Source: Glandiceps talaboti
Taxonomy: Eukaryota; Hemichordata; Enteropneusta; Spengelidae
Direction of reading: 5' to 3'
Assembly (NCBI RefSeq): GCF_964340395.1
Contig: NC_135555.1
Span: 567,501-631,500 of the forward strand
DNA: 64,000 nucleotides
In this document: positions 26,001 to 57,603 of the stretch, piece by piece
Position numbering within the stretch: the stretch's first letter is position 1
How the letters are laid out: the number at the start of each line of letters is the position of its first letter
Notes under the pieces: model-generated
What the model was told of the DNA's origin: nothing
Databases searched by the model: none
Seen by the model: only the letters and a program-made list of their open reading frames with translations
Translations under genes and position numbers: made by a program

Positions 26001-29000
26001 ATAGAGGCAGGTTCCAACATTTCAGATTTTGTTTACATTCATTAGAATGGCGGAATAAGGTGAGGGTCTACTCAATTGGTGTGGAAGTGAAATAAGTACA
26101 ATGACAGGCTGCTTGCAAAAAAAAGGCATTTAATGGTTAAAGTACAAGAAGTTCAATATTACACTCTACATGAACTATATTATATATGGCCTCTCAGAAA
26201 TAACAACTTTTGAAAATATTGAAATGCCCTGGCCATTACTACTACAAGTTTGGAAGCATCATGATCAAGGTGGTTGTGATGTATAAAAATGTTGGTAAAC
26301 TTAAACTTACATGCACACACAAGCTTGAAAATCAAATGATCAGCTTGTGTAGCTGCCCCTAAGACTAGGTATTTGACTACACTGTATACCACTATATGGA
26401 TATATGATGACGACCATGATATCATACACAACTACTACGTCTCCCAATGTATTTGGCGATCTGGTTGATGTATGCAAGAGAAGGAAAACTCAAATAGCAC
26501 AAGTGAAATCTCTAAAGCACTGACAGATCATATTGGTGTTACGAAAATTATTGAATTTTCTATGACCATAGTGTATTAGTCAATATACAGAATCACATGT
26601 AAAGTGTTATTTGTCAGAGATGCATGTCATTGCTAACTAAATAGATGGATCCTGTGCATGATCAGGAACAAAGTTACTTTGGAAACACTACATGGGACAT
26701 GGAAAGTCTCACCCCCTCTCCATAGAGGCAATGATACCCCCACATCTTTCCAGACCATGACACAGAGTATAAATTGAGATCTAAGGTAACTCACTGCTCA
26801 CATTCGAAATACTAACCTACACAACAGTGCTCGTCATGCACATCGGCTACAGATAGATGTACTTTTCTGGACAATACCATCATAATTATTATGCAAAACG
26901 AATACAGGTGATTTTTCAAATCTCACTGGGAGACATATTAGTATGATAGAGAAACACTTTACACAATCAGTCTAATACACTTACGTAATTGAGTATCTGA
27001 ACTTAATGGGTGATATTAGTTAAGATTCAGAACACTTCTATTAAGAAATCTATCAATTTGAAGTAAGTCCAAATGTGATTACCTGGGATGAGTTCAAGGA
27101 CAGAGCAATCAGAGATCGTTCCATTGTAGTGGTGTATACATAACATGTACTACTAGGACCTAGATGTACAGACTGACTACCTGATGTCTGTATGCATACC
27201 AGAGTACACTGGTGTGCACATTTGGAAGACTAACATCGACTGTAACTTGCCCCAATACAGATAACCTATTTGGCGAAGAAAACAAATAATTAATTTTTAT
27301 CTTTTTAATCATTTCTATTTTTCAAAAATATTTTTTCCATCCAAAAACAAACGAAATGTCAGTCAGAATACCCCTTCTGCGATACTTTGATGAAATGTAT
27401 ACAAACATCACAGGGGAAAGAAAACAGACTTGCATGAAGGTCGAGAAGGCAAAAAAAAAGAATTTCTTTTAGTTTTGTTTTAAATGTTTTAAAAATTGTT
27501 TATGGTCAGCGGCTTAAACTAGAACCTTTTTATTTTGCCTTGCATCTATTTATATTCATTTCTCACATTTCAAAACTTAGACCTTGAACTTCATATTTGT
27601 ATACAACGACCAAGTGATTATTTAAAATTTTCAGCTGATTTCCTTTTTCATTTGATTTGATTTGCATGTCTGTCCATAACTGAGTGCCTAGTACATATTA
27701 TGTATACATCCACTCTACAAAATACCTGTTTGGTATTCTGCTTCTGAAATCGCCCAAAGAATCATAAACCTGCTGTCTATATAAGCAAATGTTTGGGTGG
27801 CTATTGTAAATTGTATGTAATGTGACAAAAACAAAGAGAACAACCACAAGTACATTATGACTTTGTTATTTACTTTACAATGTCGTCAGGTTCTAACTCT
27901 AAGATCTTCAGGTGGATTGCGTTATAAAATGTACAACTTTTTTCAAAATGATATTTCTCACCATAAATGTTCCTAGCTTTATTGTGAAGGGATAAAAACA
28001 TAAAATAATAGATAATTTTACTTTATTTATTTATTTATTTATAGAACAAGATTTGGATAAATCACTAATGCTAAGTAGGTAAAGAAATACAGTCAAGTTA
28101 GAAAGGCAACATGTACATAAGGTTTTTGTCAGTAAGTATTTAGGTGTTGGTGTCCATGACAAAATATTTCTATTCTAAAATCATTCTTATGAATCCCTTT
28201 AATGCTATAGTTGCTGTAACTTGGGGTTGCATTAGCTGTAATTCAGGAGCCATTCATTCAAGGGTTGCTCATACAAGTGAGAAATAAAAACAAATCTTAT
28301 TCATTTGTCTTGATACTATTTAAAAAGTTGATTTCTGACAACAAATAATTAAAACTGTTTGAATACTATTACTGGGAATGCTATGCATTGCTTGAAATTT
28401 GTATTTCAAGAATAGAGCAAAAAGTACAAATCATTTTGTAGCTTTGTATATCAGGTTCTCCAACTTCATGGTAACATCAATAATTCAACATTACATACCA
28501 GAAACACAGAAAGACTTGCCTATGGTTACAGCTACTGATGCTCCAAAAAATGAAGATACACAATATAAATAGTATGTATAATATTACAAGCATTTGTGTA
28601 TGCTTGTAATATTTTTTATATGCAGATAATCCAAATATCCCTTTGCACAACTACTTGATAACAATTCTGTGATTGGCATTTGGTTACAAATTGGATGGAG
28701 TATATTATTTTTGAAATCACTGAATTTGCAAAAACTAGTTCTTTATTATAAGTAAGGCACCATCATATCAGTGTATTAGCATTCATTGAAATGCTTTCTG
28801 AAAATAAAAACAAATTATATCAGTTCAGAGTTTATAAACACCTGACACACATCTATTCTATTTGTGTTTTCTCTGCTAAGGCACTTGTATCAGTTTTAAC
28901 ATTCACTGAAATACTTTGTGAAAATAGCAATAAATGACAACAATCCTGGTTTTATAAACCCACGATAGGCATCAATCTTATTTGTGTATGCTATCTTAAT

Positions 29001-30344
29001 GTACTTATCATGTAAGCATTTCCATTAATTTGCATTTCCTCAAACCTAACATATCAAAGCACTGATGTAATCATCGACCCTCCAGGTGGAGGGTCTATGA
29101 TATAATATAATATACAGCAAAGCATCATCATGTATGTTGAACATTGGATTGTTCTCGGTACTATAATAAACATTGACTTCCTTTATTTGGAAAAATGAAT
29201 TACACAAATAGAACTTGAGTTTAAACCAATAACATGTGAACAATCAAAACTGAATTTTTTTTAATCCATACATAATTTCCGTAACAAAATATATAAACAT
29301 GTTCAGGAATCAATCTTAAGCACCATCCAGCAGGCACATGACTTGTTACTGCAGCATGCATAGCAAAATGTTTAAACTTTCTTCTCTCTTTCCTAGACTA
29401 AAACTACTTCTACAAATCATGCATAGTTTGTTGCTATGGTAACACATTATTATTTGTTAATATAAAAAAACCAAACATAATAATATGGCACTTATATGGC
29501 AATTTGAGTTGTACACACTAAACTTGAAAATTTCCAAAGAAAAACATAACATGTTTGAATCATGAGTGAGTAGTTATGTCTATAATATATTTCACAAGCC
29601 TGTATTCAGCCAACCTGCATACATTTACATAAATAAGCACTCAACAATGCTTTCTGTTTACAAATTATTTTCTGAAGAAAATTGAATTTTGTAACTACAT
29701 AAACAAGCTTTGAGTAACATTACTTATTACTTTCTGTTAATAATTTGCAATTGAAGAGCTGTACATATTACATTTTAGTTTTTACAAACATTGCAAACTG
29801 TAAAGATATGTTCTGTAACAAATCACAAGATTATATCTTTATTTAATATTTCAAAACCGACATTGACTGTAAAAGTCTAAGAGGACCTAATGAGTTTTAT
29901 TTATGTTCTATGAGAGTTTTCATTTACATTACCATCATACAATAGGACAGAAGTTAAGTTATTAGCAGCATATCTTTTTAAAAAGGTGTTAAGTAAGTTT
30001 ATATAATAAATAGTACATAGTATTTAACTTGAAGTTAAAAAAAATATGTTACACTTCATATTAAAACTGGAGTTTAAGATACATCCTGTGGCAGCTGTTT
30101 GACGATTTTAATAGTCTATTTCTAATAATATTACACCAAGTGTACGTATTTGACTGATATAAGTTGAAAGATTTGTAGATCATAGATCCTGGAGTCAATA
30201 CAGAGCCTATAGTAAGATGTACTCAGTACAAATTGAATTTTAAAACACAACACCCAAGTTATGTAAAGCAGTGTATTTTCTGGCATGGACAGCAAGTTGT
30301 CAGTTATTCAGTATCTTTGGCAACATTTGATACCGACTAAATCA
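23043..30344. other. Gene-poor stretch; right part may be LIM-gene 3' UTR
   Basis: No convincing exon was found on either strand. A 108-codon minus-strand frame near 25.0-25.3 kb has no recognisable domain and no partner exons. CpG is rare from about 27.5 kb rightwards, as inside the LIM gene, so the last 2-3 kb may be transcribed 3' UTR. Several AATAAA sequences occur on the minus strand (for example near 29.84 and 29.90 kb), but the true poly(A) site cannot be chosen. Confidence 0.4.
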
Positions 30345-50027
<19,683 letters not shown>

Positions 50028-50500
50028 GGTGATTAATGTCTGTATTAATTACTAACAACTAAAGTATGTCATTTCCGGTGAATATTCCATGGTCTTTCGG
50101 AGCATTATGTCAATCGTACACCACTTAGTACAGCATCACGTAGGTGGTGGAAGAACTCGCCAACTTTGAAACCATGATCCGGAAACAAATATTGACCTCT
50201 TTACCGTGACTTCGCGGAAGATTATTTTTGCGAGTTTCGTTTATTACCGGTGAAACGTTAAATGAAATTCATATATTCTTTTTTGAAACATGTTTATCGA
50301 TAAATCTCGACAATATAGATCCTTTTTTGCTCTCTGGAAGTCAGTTATGGTATTTATAGCCGGACGAACTATTTAAGTTTAAACCAGTGACCTGGCGGAA
50401 GCATCGAGCTTGACGTTGCGAATAGGTCAATGGAATGTACAAACGACGCATGTCTATTTATAAGTGACATCATCGTAAACAAAGTTGTACCAGTTTTACA
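50028..50500 (-). promoter_or_regulatory. Candidate promoter and 5' UTR of the LIM gene
   Basis: CpG-containing region directly upstream of the start codon, in contrast to the CpG-poor gene body. No TATA element or transcription start could be assigned. Confidence 0.35.
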
Positions 50501-50638
50501 TGTGTATAATATATACAAAGGTTTAGCCTCATAGCTGCAATAACTGTGGTGTTAATTTTTTGTTTCTGAATGTTCCGTCGTTTCGGGGATTGCACTCAAA
50601 ATGATATTATTTTTTAGTGCAATCCCAGGGAAATAATA

Positions 50639-50694
50639 TACATACATACATACATACATACATACATACATACATACATACATACATACATACA

Positions 50695-50725
<31 letters not shown>

Positions 50726-50734
50726 TATTTCCAT

Positions 50735-50786
<52 letters not shown>

Positions 50787-50789
50787 TTA
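50639..50789. repeat. (CATA)n followed by (TTTA)n
   Basis: About 84 bp of CATA and, after a short spacer, about 55 bp of TTTA. Confidence 0.97.
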
Positions 50790-51340
50790 GAGATGCCTAT
50801 AGGTTGCCCCAATTACAGACACTCAAAAAATGGATAAAATATATACAATATTTACAATGCTGAAGAAGACGAAGAGAAAAGGAAATACGACAAATAACAA
50901 AATCCACAAGTCAGTTGAACACTTGTTGTAAAGGTACTCAGACTGGAAAATATGTCAACACCTTTCAATGAATTGATAAAGTCAAAGTCCTAAGCAAAAA
51001 CGGGGGTTTCCTTTGAATATAATTAACATGCTCTAGTTTAAAAGTGTAATGGGCATGAAGATTCCAAGACGGAACACGAGTTAAAAGTGCCATTATGCAT
51101 TCAGGCACTTATGTAAAAAAAAATTAACCCAGAATCAGCCCTACCTCTTTGGGGTGTTACGCAAGTTTTCGAACAAATCCCGGAAAGGAACCAGACAGAG
51201 AAAGCCTTCCGGAATGGTTCTAGCCGAGACCCTTTAATAGTACCGATCTCCATCGTTGTAAACGCATATTCCCATCGCGTCAACAGGGAATGCTAAGGTC
51301 CATGCAGGTGTTGCAGTTGAACATGCCGTACTGATATTTT
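50790..51340. other. Intergenic DNA, nothing recognised
   Basis: A single short minus-strand frame of 60 codons without family signature; no other structure seen. Confidence 0.5.
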
Positions 51341-51342
51341 AT

Positions 51343-51500
51343 GTATTCATTCATTCATTCATTCATTCATTCATTCATTCATTCATTCATTCATTCATTC
51401 ATTCATTCATTCATTCATTCATTCATTCATTCACTCACTCACTCACTCACTCACTCATTCGTTCATTCATTCATTCATTCACTCATTCATTTATTTATAA
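51343..51500. repeat. (ATTC)n microsatellite with (ACTC)n core
   Basis: Long ATTC run with an internal block of CACT repeats around 51433-51460 and mixed ends. Confidence 0.97.
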
Positions 51501-52266
51501 TTTACTGAAATTATTGGACTTTTTCGAGCATAATACTAGTAATGCTGAGCGGTTTCAATTCAAACCTGCAGCCGCGTCGCACGCCTAGCCTTTCCTGGCG
51601 CTTCGTGCGCCCGCTAGTGACAAATGTGTGATATTATTTTTTACGTCGATATTTCTAATGACAAGGAGAATACCATTCCAAAGGACCTGAAAATGATGTA
51701 CAACTCTGCTAGAATAAATAGCGGTACCGGTATTAAACTGAAAAGCGATGCTTTTCATGAAGTTAATGATATCCGCGCAAAATAATGCAGTTGGCTGGTA
51801 CATGGTGTGAAAATATGAAATTTCGAGAGTATTATAGCAGTGGTTATGACCACTTTAGATATTTTAAAATCATATCTTGTGAGGAGCTTTGTGGCACAGG
51901 AATACTGGGAGTATAGTTGAAATTGGAAACATAACATGTTGCGCAGGAAACATGTCACAACTAACAAACAAACAAATAAACAAACAAACAAGCAAACCAT
52001 GCAAAGTCTTAAAACATGCCTGAATAAATTAAAACTTAATATAAAAACATGAGTAACTGTCCGGCTTCGATTACTTATAACTGTAATAATACACATGTAC
52101 AAACGAAACGCATAATCCATACATTGTAAGTTGCTACATTCAGTGCTGCTACAAGTAACAAGACCCATTATTGTGTTCAGGAACCGAATGGAATGGAATG
52201 GAAACTAGTTACTCAGGGCATTTTCATTTATCCACACACATTTGAGGAAGGCTGTGTACGTGTTTG

Positions 52267-52268
<2 letters not shown>

Positions 52269-52310
<42 letters not shown>

Positions 52311-52352
52311 GTTGGTTGGTTGGTTGGTTGGTTGGTTGGTTGGTTGGTTGGT
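52269..52352. repeat. (GT)n then (GGTT)n microsatellites
   Basis: About 38 bp of GT followed by about 45 bp of GGTT. Confidence 0.97.
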
Positions 52353-52597
52353 TTATTTGTTTGTTTGTCTATAGCACGGTTCATGGGCTATCTGTAAGCA
52401 AACACAGTACAGCATTCGATTCGTTGTATCTTTATGGCGTTATATTTCTTATATGACTTGTATAATGTATGATGTTAGCATTTAGTAACCCGACCCATGT
52501 AACAATGATGCTTTAAACAATATAACCATGATAGCACCAATCGACTTGAATATAAATAAGCCACATATTAAGTATAATATGTTAATTTATGCCCCTA

Positions 52598-52630
<33 letters not shown>

Positions 52631-52710
52631 GCCTGTCTCTCTGTCTCTCTGTCTCTCTGTCTCTCTGTGTCGATGTTTGTATGTCTGTCTGTGTCGATGT
52701 TTGTATGTCT
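52598..52710. repeat. (TGTC)n / (TCTC)n microsatellite
   Basis: CTGT run, then CTCTGT variants, then two copies of a GTCGATGTTTGTATGTCT block. It lies immediately downstream of the last recognised lectin exon. Confidence 0.95.
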
Positions 52711-52715
52711 CTCAC

Positions 52716-52948
52716 CTCGAATTGCTGGATAAAAACAGACTGAAGGATAGGCTGGTGACGAGCATGACCTGGCCCTCCATTGTCCATGATTATCCCTAAG
52801 TACGATAGATGCACACTCTTTATTTTCGTCATCTGGTTGGCCGGGTTGCCAATTCAAATATAAGGGTGTCGAATTTTCGATTGTCAGGTATTGCCAATTG
52901 TCAATATCTGCATTACGACGATTCAGACCAATCCAATATACCATTTTA
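52716..52948 (-). CDS. C-type lectin exon 3 (second half of domain)
   Basis: CACTACAG acceptor. It codes KMVYWIGLNRR, the QPD loop and GQWRARSC, ending CFYPAIR before donor GTGAGA. Confidence 0.88.
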
Positions 52949-55221
52949 CTGTAGTGGTAAACACAGTTATGTAAATCATACGCCAATTTATGTTAAACGA
53001 TTACGCCCGCTTCAAACCTATAAATTTAAGTTATATTTTTAACTCATTTTCCCATTCAAATTCATTTTTCTACCCCGTCTTGGTATAAACAGATGAGATT
53101 AATTAATTTGAATACGATCAATGCCTGGCTATTACACTGCATGTAGATTCCCACGTGATCGGTAAGTCTCTGAAGTCTCCCACTTAAAGGCCAATGATTC
53201 AATCCCAGGTTCTTGTATAGTTATTATCTTATTATCTCATCATTTGAGCTATATAAAGATTAACAAGAATCACTCTTTTGTTCTGGACCAATCTTTTCTA
53301 CAGCTATGCTTGATATATGGTATTTGTTCTGGACCAATCCTTTCTACTAGCTATGCCTGACAGATGTTTTCACTCATAAATGTTAATCCTAATAGGGTCT
53401 TTAAACATTACCTGAGATGTTTAAAAACAAATGTGTTCTCTTGTACATTTGTAATATCAACTAGATCACCACCGTTTGATTGACAATATAGCCTTGCTTC
53501 GTCCCATGTTTTATTAACATTGGTAAACTCATAGCATATTCCGTTGGAAGGATTGATGATTGTGTCATTAGGGCAATCTGCAAAAAAAATATCAATATGA
53601 CTCTGACGGTCTCACAGTTATTAATAGTAACTGGCAGTATTTCGGGGTGAATGCGTTAGTAGTACCACAGGGAGCCAAGGAACCGTGTTACAAACAAACA
53701 AACAAAGCAACCAGTAGTCACCAGTACTCCACAGCTGGCTGAGAGTAATATTCATACAATTCCAAGACAAGAACACTATTTTGCATGACAATAACCACTG
53801 TCTTCAGTAACATAACTTGACTTGTTTGACAGAACTGGAGACCCACCGATGAAGAGGAGCTCAGTCTCTTCGAAATATTTGGGTTAGAACTGTATGGTTC
53901 ATGATATTATTTATATATAGAAACTCAGTGTTAAGTTATATATATATATATATATATAACTCGGTGAGTATCAATCTGCTATAAGACAGTGCTCTATACC
54001 GCAGTGGCAGAGCGTAATAGTTTTGGTAGTACTGGAACTCTTTCTTGGGTGTAACTCGGAGTTTCACGCATATTGCGATCATCAGACACTCTGAGGCCTA
54101 CTCTCTGGGTGTGCTGTATATATAGAGTGTAGACAATAGAAATACCATCACTATTGTCTGTGTCGGTGGGTAGGTGTTGTATGTGTGGAGGTGTTGGTTG
54201 TTATTGTGTGGGTTATTGGGTGCGGACAAGTAAGTGTTGGCGGGTTGTTCCATGTTGGGCTTTGATGTTCCGTTAGTTAACGGGTTTAGTAGTTTAGGTG
54301 ATAGATGCTCTATTGAAGCTGGACAAATAAAACTTATTCTCGTGTCGGCATTTGGATATCAACTCAGTTCTTTTGTTTAGTGTGGAGCTTTTGTCTGCTT
54401 TAATAATAGTTAGTTTTTCGGTTAAACACAGGTTGCATCGTTTTGTTTTATTGGTGTATGCTTGGGCTTTCTTGTTGATGGACCAGGATACGGAAAAAGG
54501 CTCATTGTTTCTTTTCAGTTTCCAAATGTGTTTTGATAGTTCTGTGCTGTTTTCGTGTTTTTCATGTTTGAATGACTGATATGGTGATATGGTGAAGACA
54601 TAGCTGGGCGACGTGTTTTTCTGTACCATTGACATGCACACAACAGGTAGCGTTCTCTCAAGTTGACTTTGACCTCTTCTCATATTAAGTAAAAGTTCCG
54701 ACTACTTTGCACTACTCGTATGTTTTCTGTCCTCTATTCGAGGTCAATGCAAATTCTCTGACTGCTTTCCAGTATGTTTTATGCCATCCATCTGAGGGCA
54801 AAGCTCTTTTCAAAAAAGTAAATATAAACCAGAGTTGATATCAACATCAGATTATCTGTATCGTGTTGTTAGGTGGGGTGAGTGAAGCACTAGGCAAACG
54901 TTCGAGTGTCGATGAGTGTTCTACACTCTAAAGGTTACTAAATGTAGGGAAGTAGTCATTATCTATTCTTTTATACAAGTCGAAAACTTCTCAGCTCAGA
55001 TGTGTTTATCGACTTCAGATAAATGTTCCTATTGATTAATCATTATTACCATTATTATCCCTTTTAACTTATATTTTAATATCAACCAATAATTACACAG
55101 TAACAGTAATTACATAGTAATTATCAACACAGCATCGTGAGAGTTGTAACAGCTGGATCAGTTGATACAAAATAGTTGAGTTTTCGATCACTGACTGTAC
55201 ATACATACATACATACATACA

Positions 55222-55255
<34 letters not shown>

Positions 55256-55312
55256 CATACATACTTACATACACACACACACACACATACATACATACAT
55301 ACATACATACAT

Positions 55313-55347
<35 letters not shown>

Positions 55348-55429
55348 TACATACATACATACATACATACATACATACATACATACATACATACATACAT
55401 ACATACATACATACATACTGTATAGACAT

Positions 55430-55491
<62 letters not shown>

Positions 55492-55698
55492 TGACAGACA
55501 GACAGACTGACCGAGGGAAATCCCATAACCGCGTCGCTACTAGGCCAACATTTACGAATTGCTGTTTTTCATGTATTTGTTTTATTGTTTTATGGGGGTG
55601 GGGGTGGAGCACTAACCTGCAGAAGTAACTTGAAATAAGAAGTTCATAGCTACCATGGAGAGCCAAACCAATGCGACAAGTCGAAGGAATGTTGGCAT
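52716..55698 (-). CDS. Secreted C-type lectin-domain protein (3 exons seen)
   Basis: Small secreted protein made of a signal peptide and one C-type lectin-like domain; such proteins often bind glycans in invertebrate immunity. Three exons join in frame to 160 residues. Residues 1-27 (MPTFLRLVALVWLSMVAMNF and on to TSA) form a signal peptide with cleavage likely just before DCPND. Then come KTWDEARLYC, YWIGLN and NWQPGQPDDENKECA. Expected disulfides: C29-C42 (long-form), C59-C154, C128-C145. QPD at 120-122 is the galactose-type selector, but the usual WND is replaced by WRA (140-142). After R160 there is either a GTGAGA donor to an unseen last exon or a read-through of about 45 codons of Arg/Asp/Gln/Thr repeats ending near 52582. 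Ligand unknown. Confidence 0.88.
53278..53356. repeat. Direct duplication in lectin intron 2
   Basis: Two adjacent copies of TTGTTCTGGACCAATC then TTTCTAC-AGCTATG. Confidence 0.8.
53412..53577 (-). CDS. C-type lectin exon 2 (first half of domain)
   Basis: TTTTGCAG acceptor and GTAATG donor. It codes CPNDTIINPSNGICYEF through KTWDEARLYCQSNGGDLVDI to KHL. Confidence 0.9.
53990..54690 (-). mobile_element. 5'-truncated Penelope-like retroelement remnant
   Basis: The minus-strand frame 54294-54683 ends with NSTELSKHIWKLKRNNEPFS, then KKAQAYTN, KRCNLCLTEK and ISKCRHENKFYL. This resembles the tail of the GIY-YIG endonuclease domain at the C-terminus of Penelope-like elements, including its C-x-x-C and C-R-H cluster. 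The reverse transcriptase is absent. Downstream, TGATGATCGCAATATGCGTG plus AAACTCCGAGTT resembles the 3' UTR of such elements. It lies in intron 1 of the lectin gene in the same orientation. Family recognition is from memory. Confidence 0.7.
55197..55507. repeat. Compound (CATA)n-(CA)n-(CATA)n-(CAGA)n microsatellite
   Basis: Over 300 bp of tetranucleotide repeats with two CA interludes, ending in about 75 bp of CAGA. It lies in lectin intron 1, about 110 bp downstream of the exon 1 donor. Confidence 0.97.
55617..55698 (-). CDS. C-type lectin exon 1 (signal peptide)
   Basis: The ATG follows directly on a TTTTTTACAG acceptor, so an untranslated exon upstream is likely; CCGGCAAG|GTTTGT near 55980 is a candidate donor. 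It ends GCAG before donor GTTAGT. Confidence 0.85.
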
Positions 55699-55701
55699 CT
55701 G

Positions 55702-57019
55702 TAAAAAATAAAATAAATAAATAAAACGAAGTACGGCTTCAGCTAATCACTACCTTCAGCATCAATTTCAACATATACCATAAGATCGTCCAGGCAAGGA
55801 TAATACTGGTAAATCCTGGCCAAGATATGTTTTCGAAAAATTAAGATAAAACGAGAAACAATCTTAAACAGAATGTAAGTGGAATCACACATAAACGGAA
55901 ACATACGTTTAGTACACACGTGTAATTACGTGTAATATAGCAAGCATAGTGACAATTAAAAACAGAATTCTACAAACCTTGCCGGTTTATCGAGTAAAAG
56001 CTACTCGCGAGAACGGTGTTGGACGTTATTTCTCATTGCAGAACTTTCTATAGTAGTCCCACACAATTTGAACATCTTATATATATATGATATTGTAATC
56101 AATATTTCGTGACAAAATATTTAATATATTGGATTTCGTGGCATTTTTACAACCTGGCTTGTAGTCTATTGATCAATACATTAGAAATGTAAACAACTTG
56201 AAAGAAGTAGTAGTTGAGGATTGTCCTGTTCTTTCTCACAACACATTTCAACATTTTACATAGTCACCTTGTCTTTATATTCTGTATTTTGCATCACAGT
56301 AGATCTAGACGTGGAGTTTTTTTACCCAAAGTGAACATTGACCCACTATAACTCGAAAGTAAGATGGTGTATTTGAGATCTGAGATGTGAGTAGGTACTG
56401 TAGAGTAGTTTTCAACCATCATCCTTCACTCTTCTTCAATGATATAACTTACCCGGTAGTTATATAGTGTCAACAAAGTCCAATGAATAATACATGGACA
56501 GCACTAGTATACGGTTCTCGACTTGCTTACTTCAGGCATGGCATTTATTTTTAGCGATTTCTTGTAAGACCAGATGTGGGTACAAAATGTAGTTTCTCCT
56601 TTCAAATTGTACAGATCAATATTATATGACAGACTGAGTGGTTTAACATTTATGTCTGGTTCATTGACATTGTCCCAAAGGAGACATAACAAGGTAGATA
56701 TGAACGTGGTGTTGAACTCAAAATTCAACAACACCAAACGACGTTATAAATTCGTATATATTTGGAGAATAAATTCTACAATTATCAACATTGGTAGAAT
56801 TAGGTTTGATGTAAAACCAAAATTTTAATTATACCAAATTGATCCTTTACAGAACAAAATAAAATATCTCAAGAGTCAGTACCTTGTTATCACATAATAC
56901 TCGATATACGCGGTAGTATCAACAAACCATAAGAAACATTGTTGCAAAACCCTTTAACCTCAGTGTATTAAACTCTCGTGTATTTGTAACAGTGTTGCAA
57001 TATCAATGTTACTGCTTTA
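55702..57019. other. Intergenic DNA between lectin and GST genes
   Basis: AT-rich; apart from a possible untranslated lectin exon near 55.98 kb, no gene or repeat is recognised. Confidence 0.5.
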
Positions 57020-57258
57020 TCAATCCGTAGCTGGTTTTTGTTGCCATGCTGGTAGTTTCTTGATGTATTTCTCGCAACACTCTTGCGCCCTTCGAAAACT
57101 TGGTCTTTTCTGAAAGGTTTCAAAGAACTTCTGAACGTTCGGTCTTCTTTCTCTTTCAAAATAGCGATGACTTAGTCCAATTAGTCTAAGGTGGTTTAAA
57201 AGACACCCCAGATAGATATCAGCTGTTGTAAAGTGTCCACCACACAACCATGGATAAT
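57020..57258 (-). CDS. GDAP1: GDAP1-like last exon
   Basis: ATTTTAG acceptor to stop TGA. It codes [20 protein letters not shown], the GST C-terminal-domain signature, then [18 protein letters not shown] and a short hydrophilic end. Confidence 0.88.
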
Positions 57259-57567
57259 CTAAAATAGAAGAAAACAGATTTCATTGAACCGGTTAACAAG
57301 GTACTCGTTGTTTTACATTGTCGCAAAAATCCGTTATATGTTTTGGATTTGTCGAAGTTCAAAATCCCGCTCTCGACTGATAATAGGGATCAAACAATTG
57401 AGTCATTATATATTTTAAATGGGGGCGTTTTACTCATTGAAATGAGAAATTGTATATATATAAATATATATTCTATACACAAATGTTTAATTATATAATA
57501 CATACATACATACATACATACATACATACATACATACATACATACATACATACATACATACATACAT

Positions 57568-57603
<36 letters not shown>

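Noticed and set aside
53160-53215. Possible tRNA B-box on the minus strand
   Set aside because: No A-box at the right distance and no cloverleaf can be drawn.
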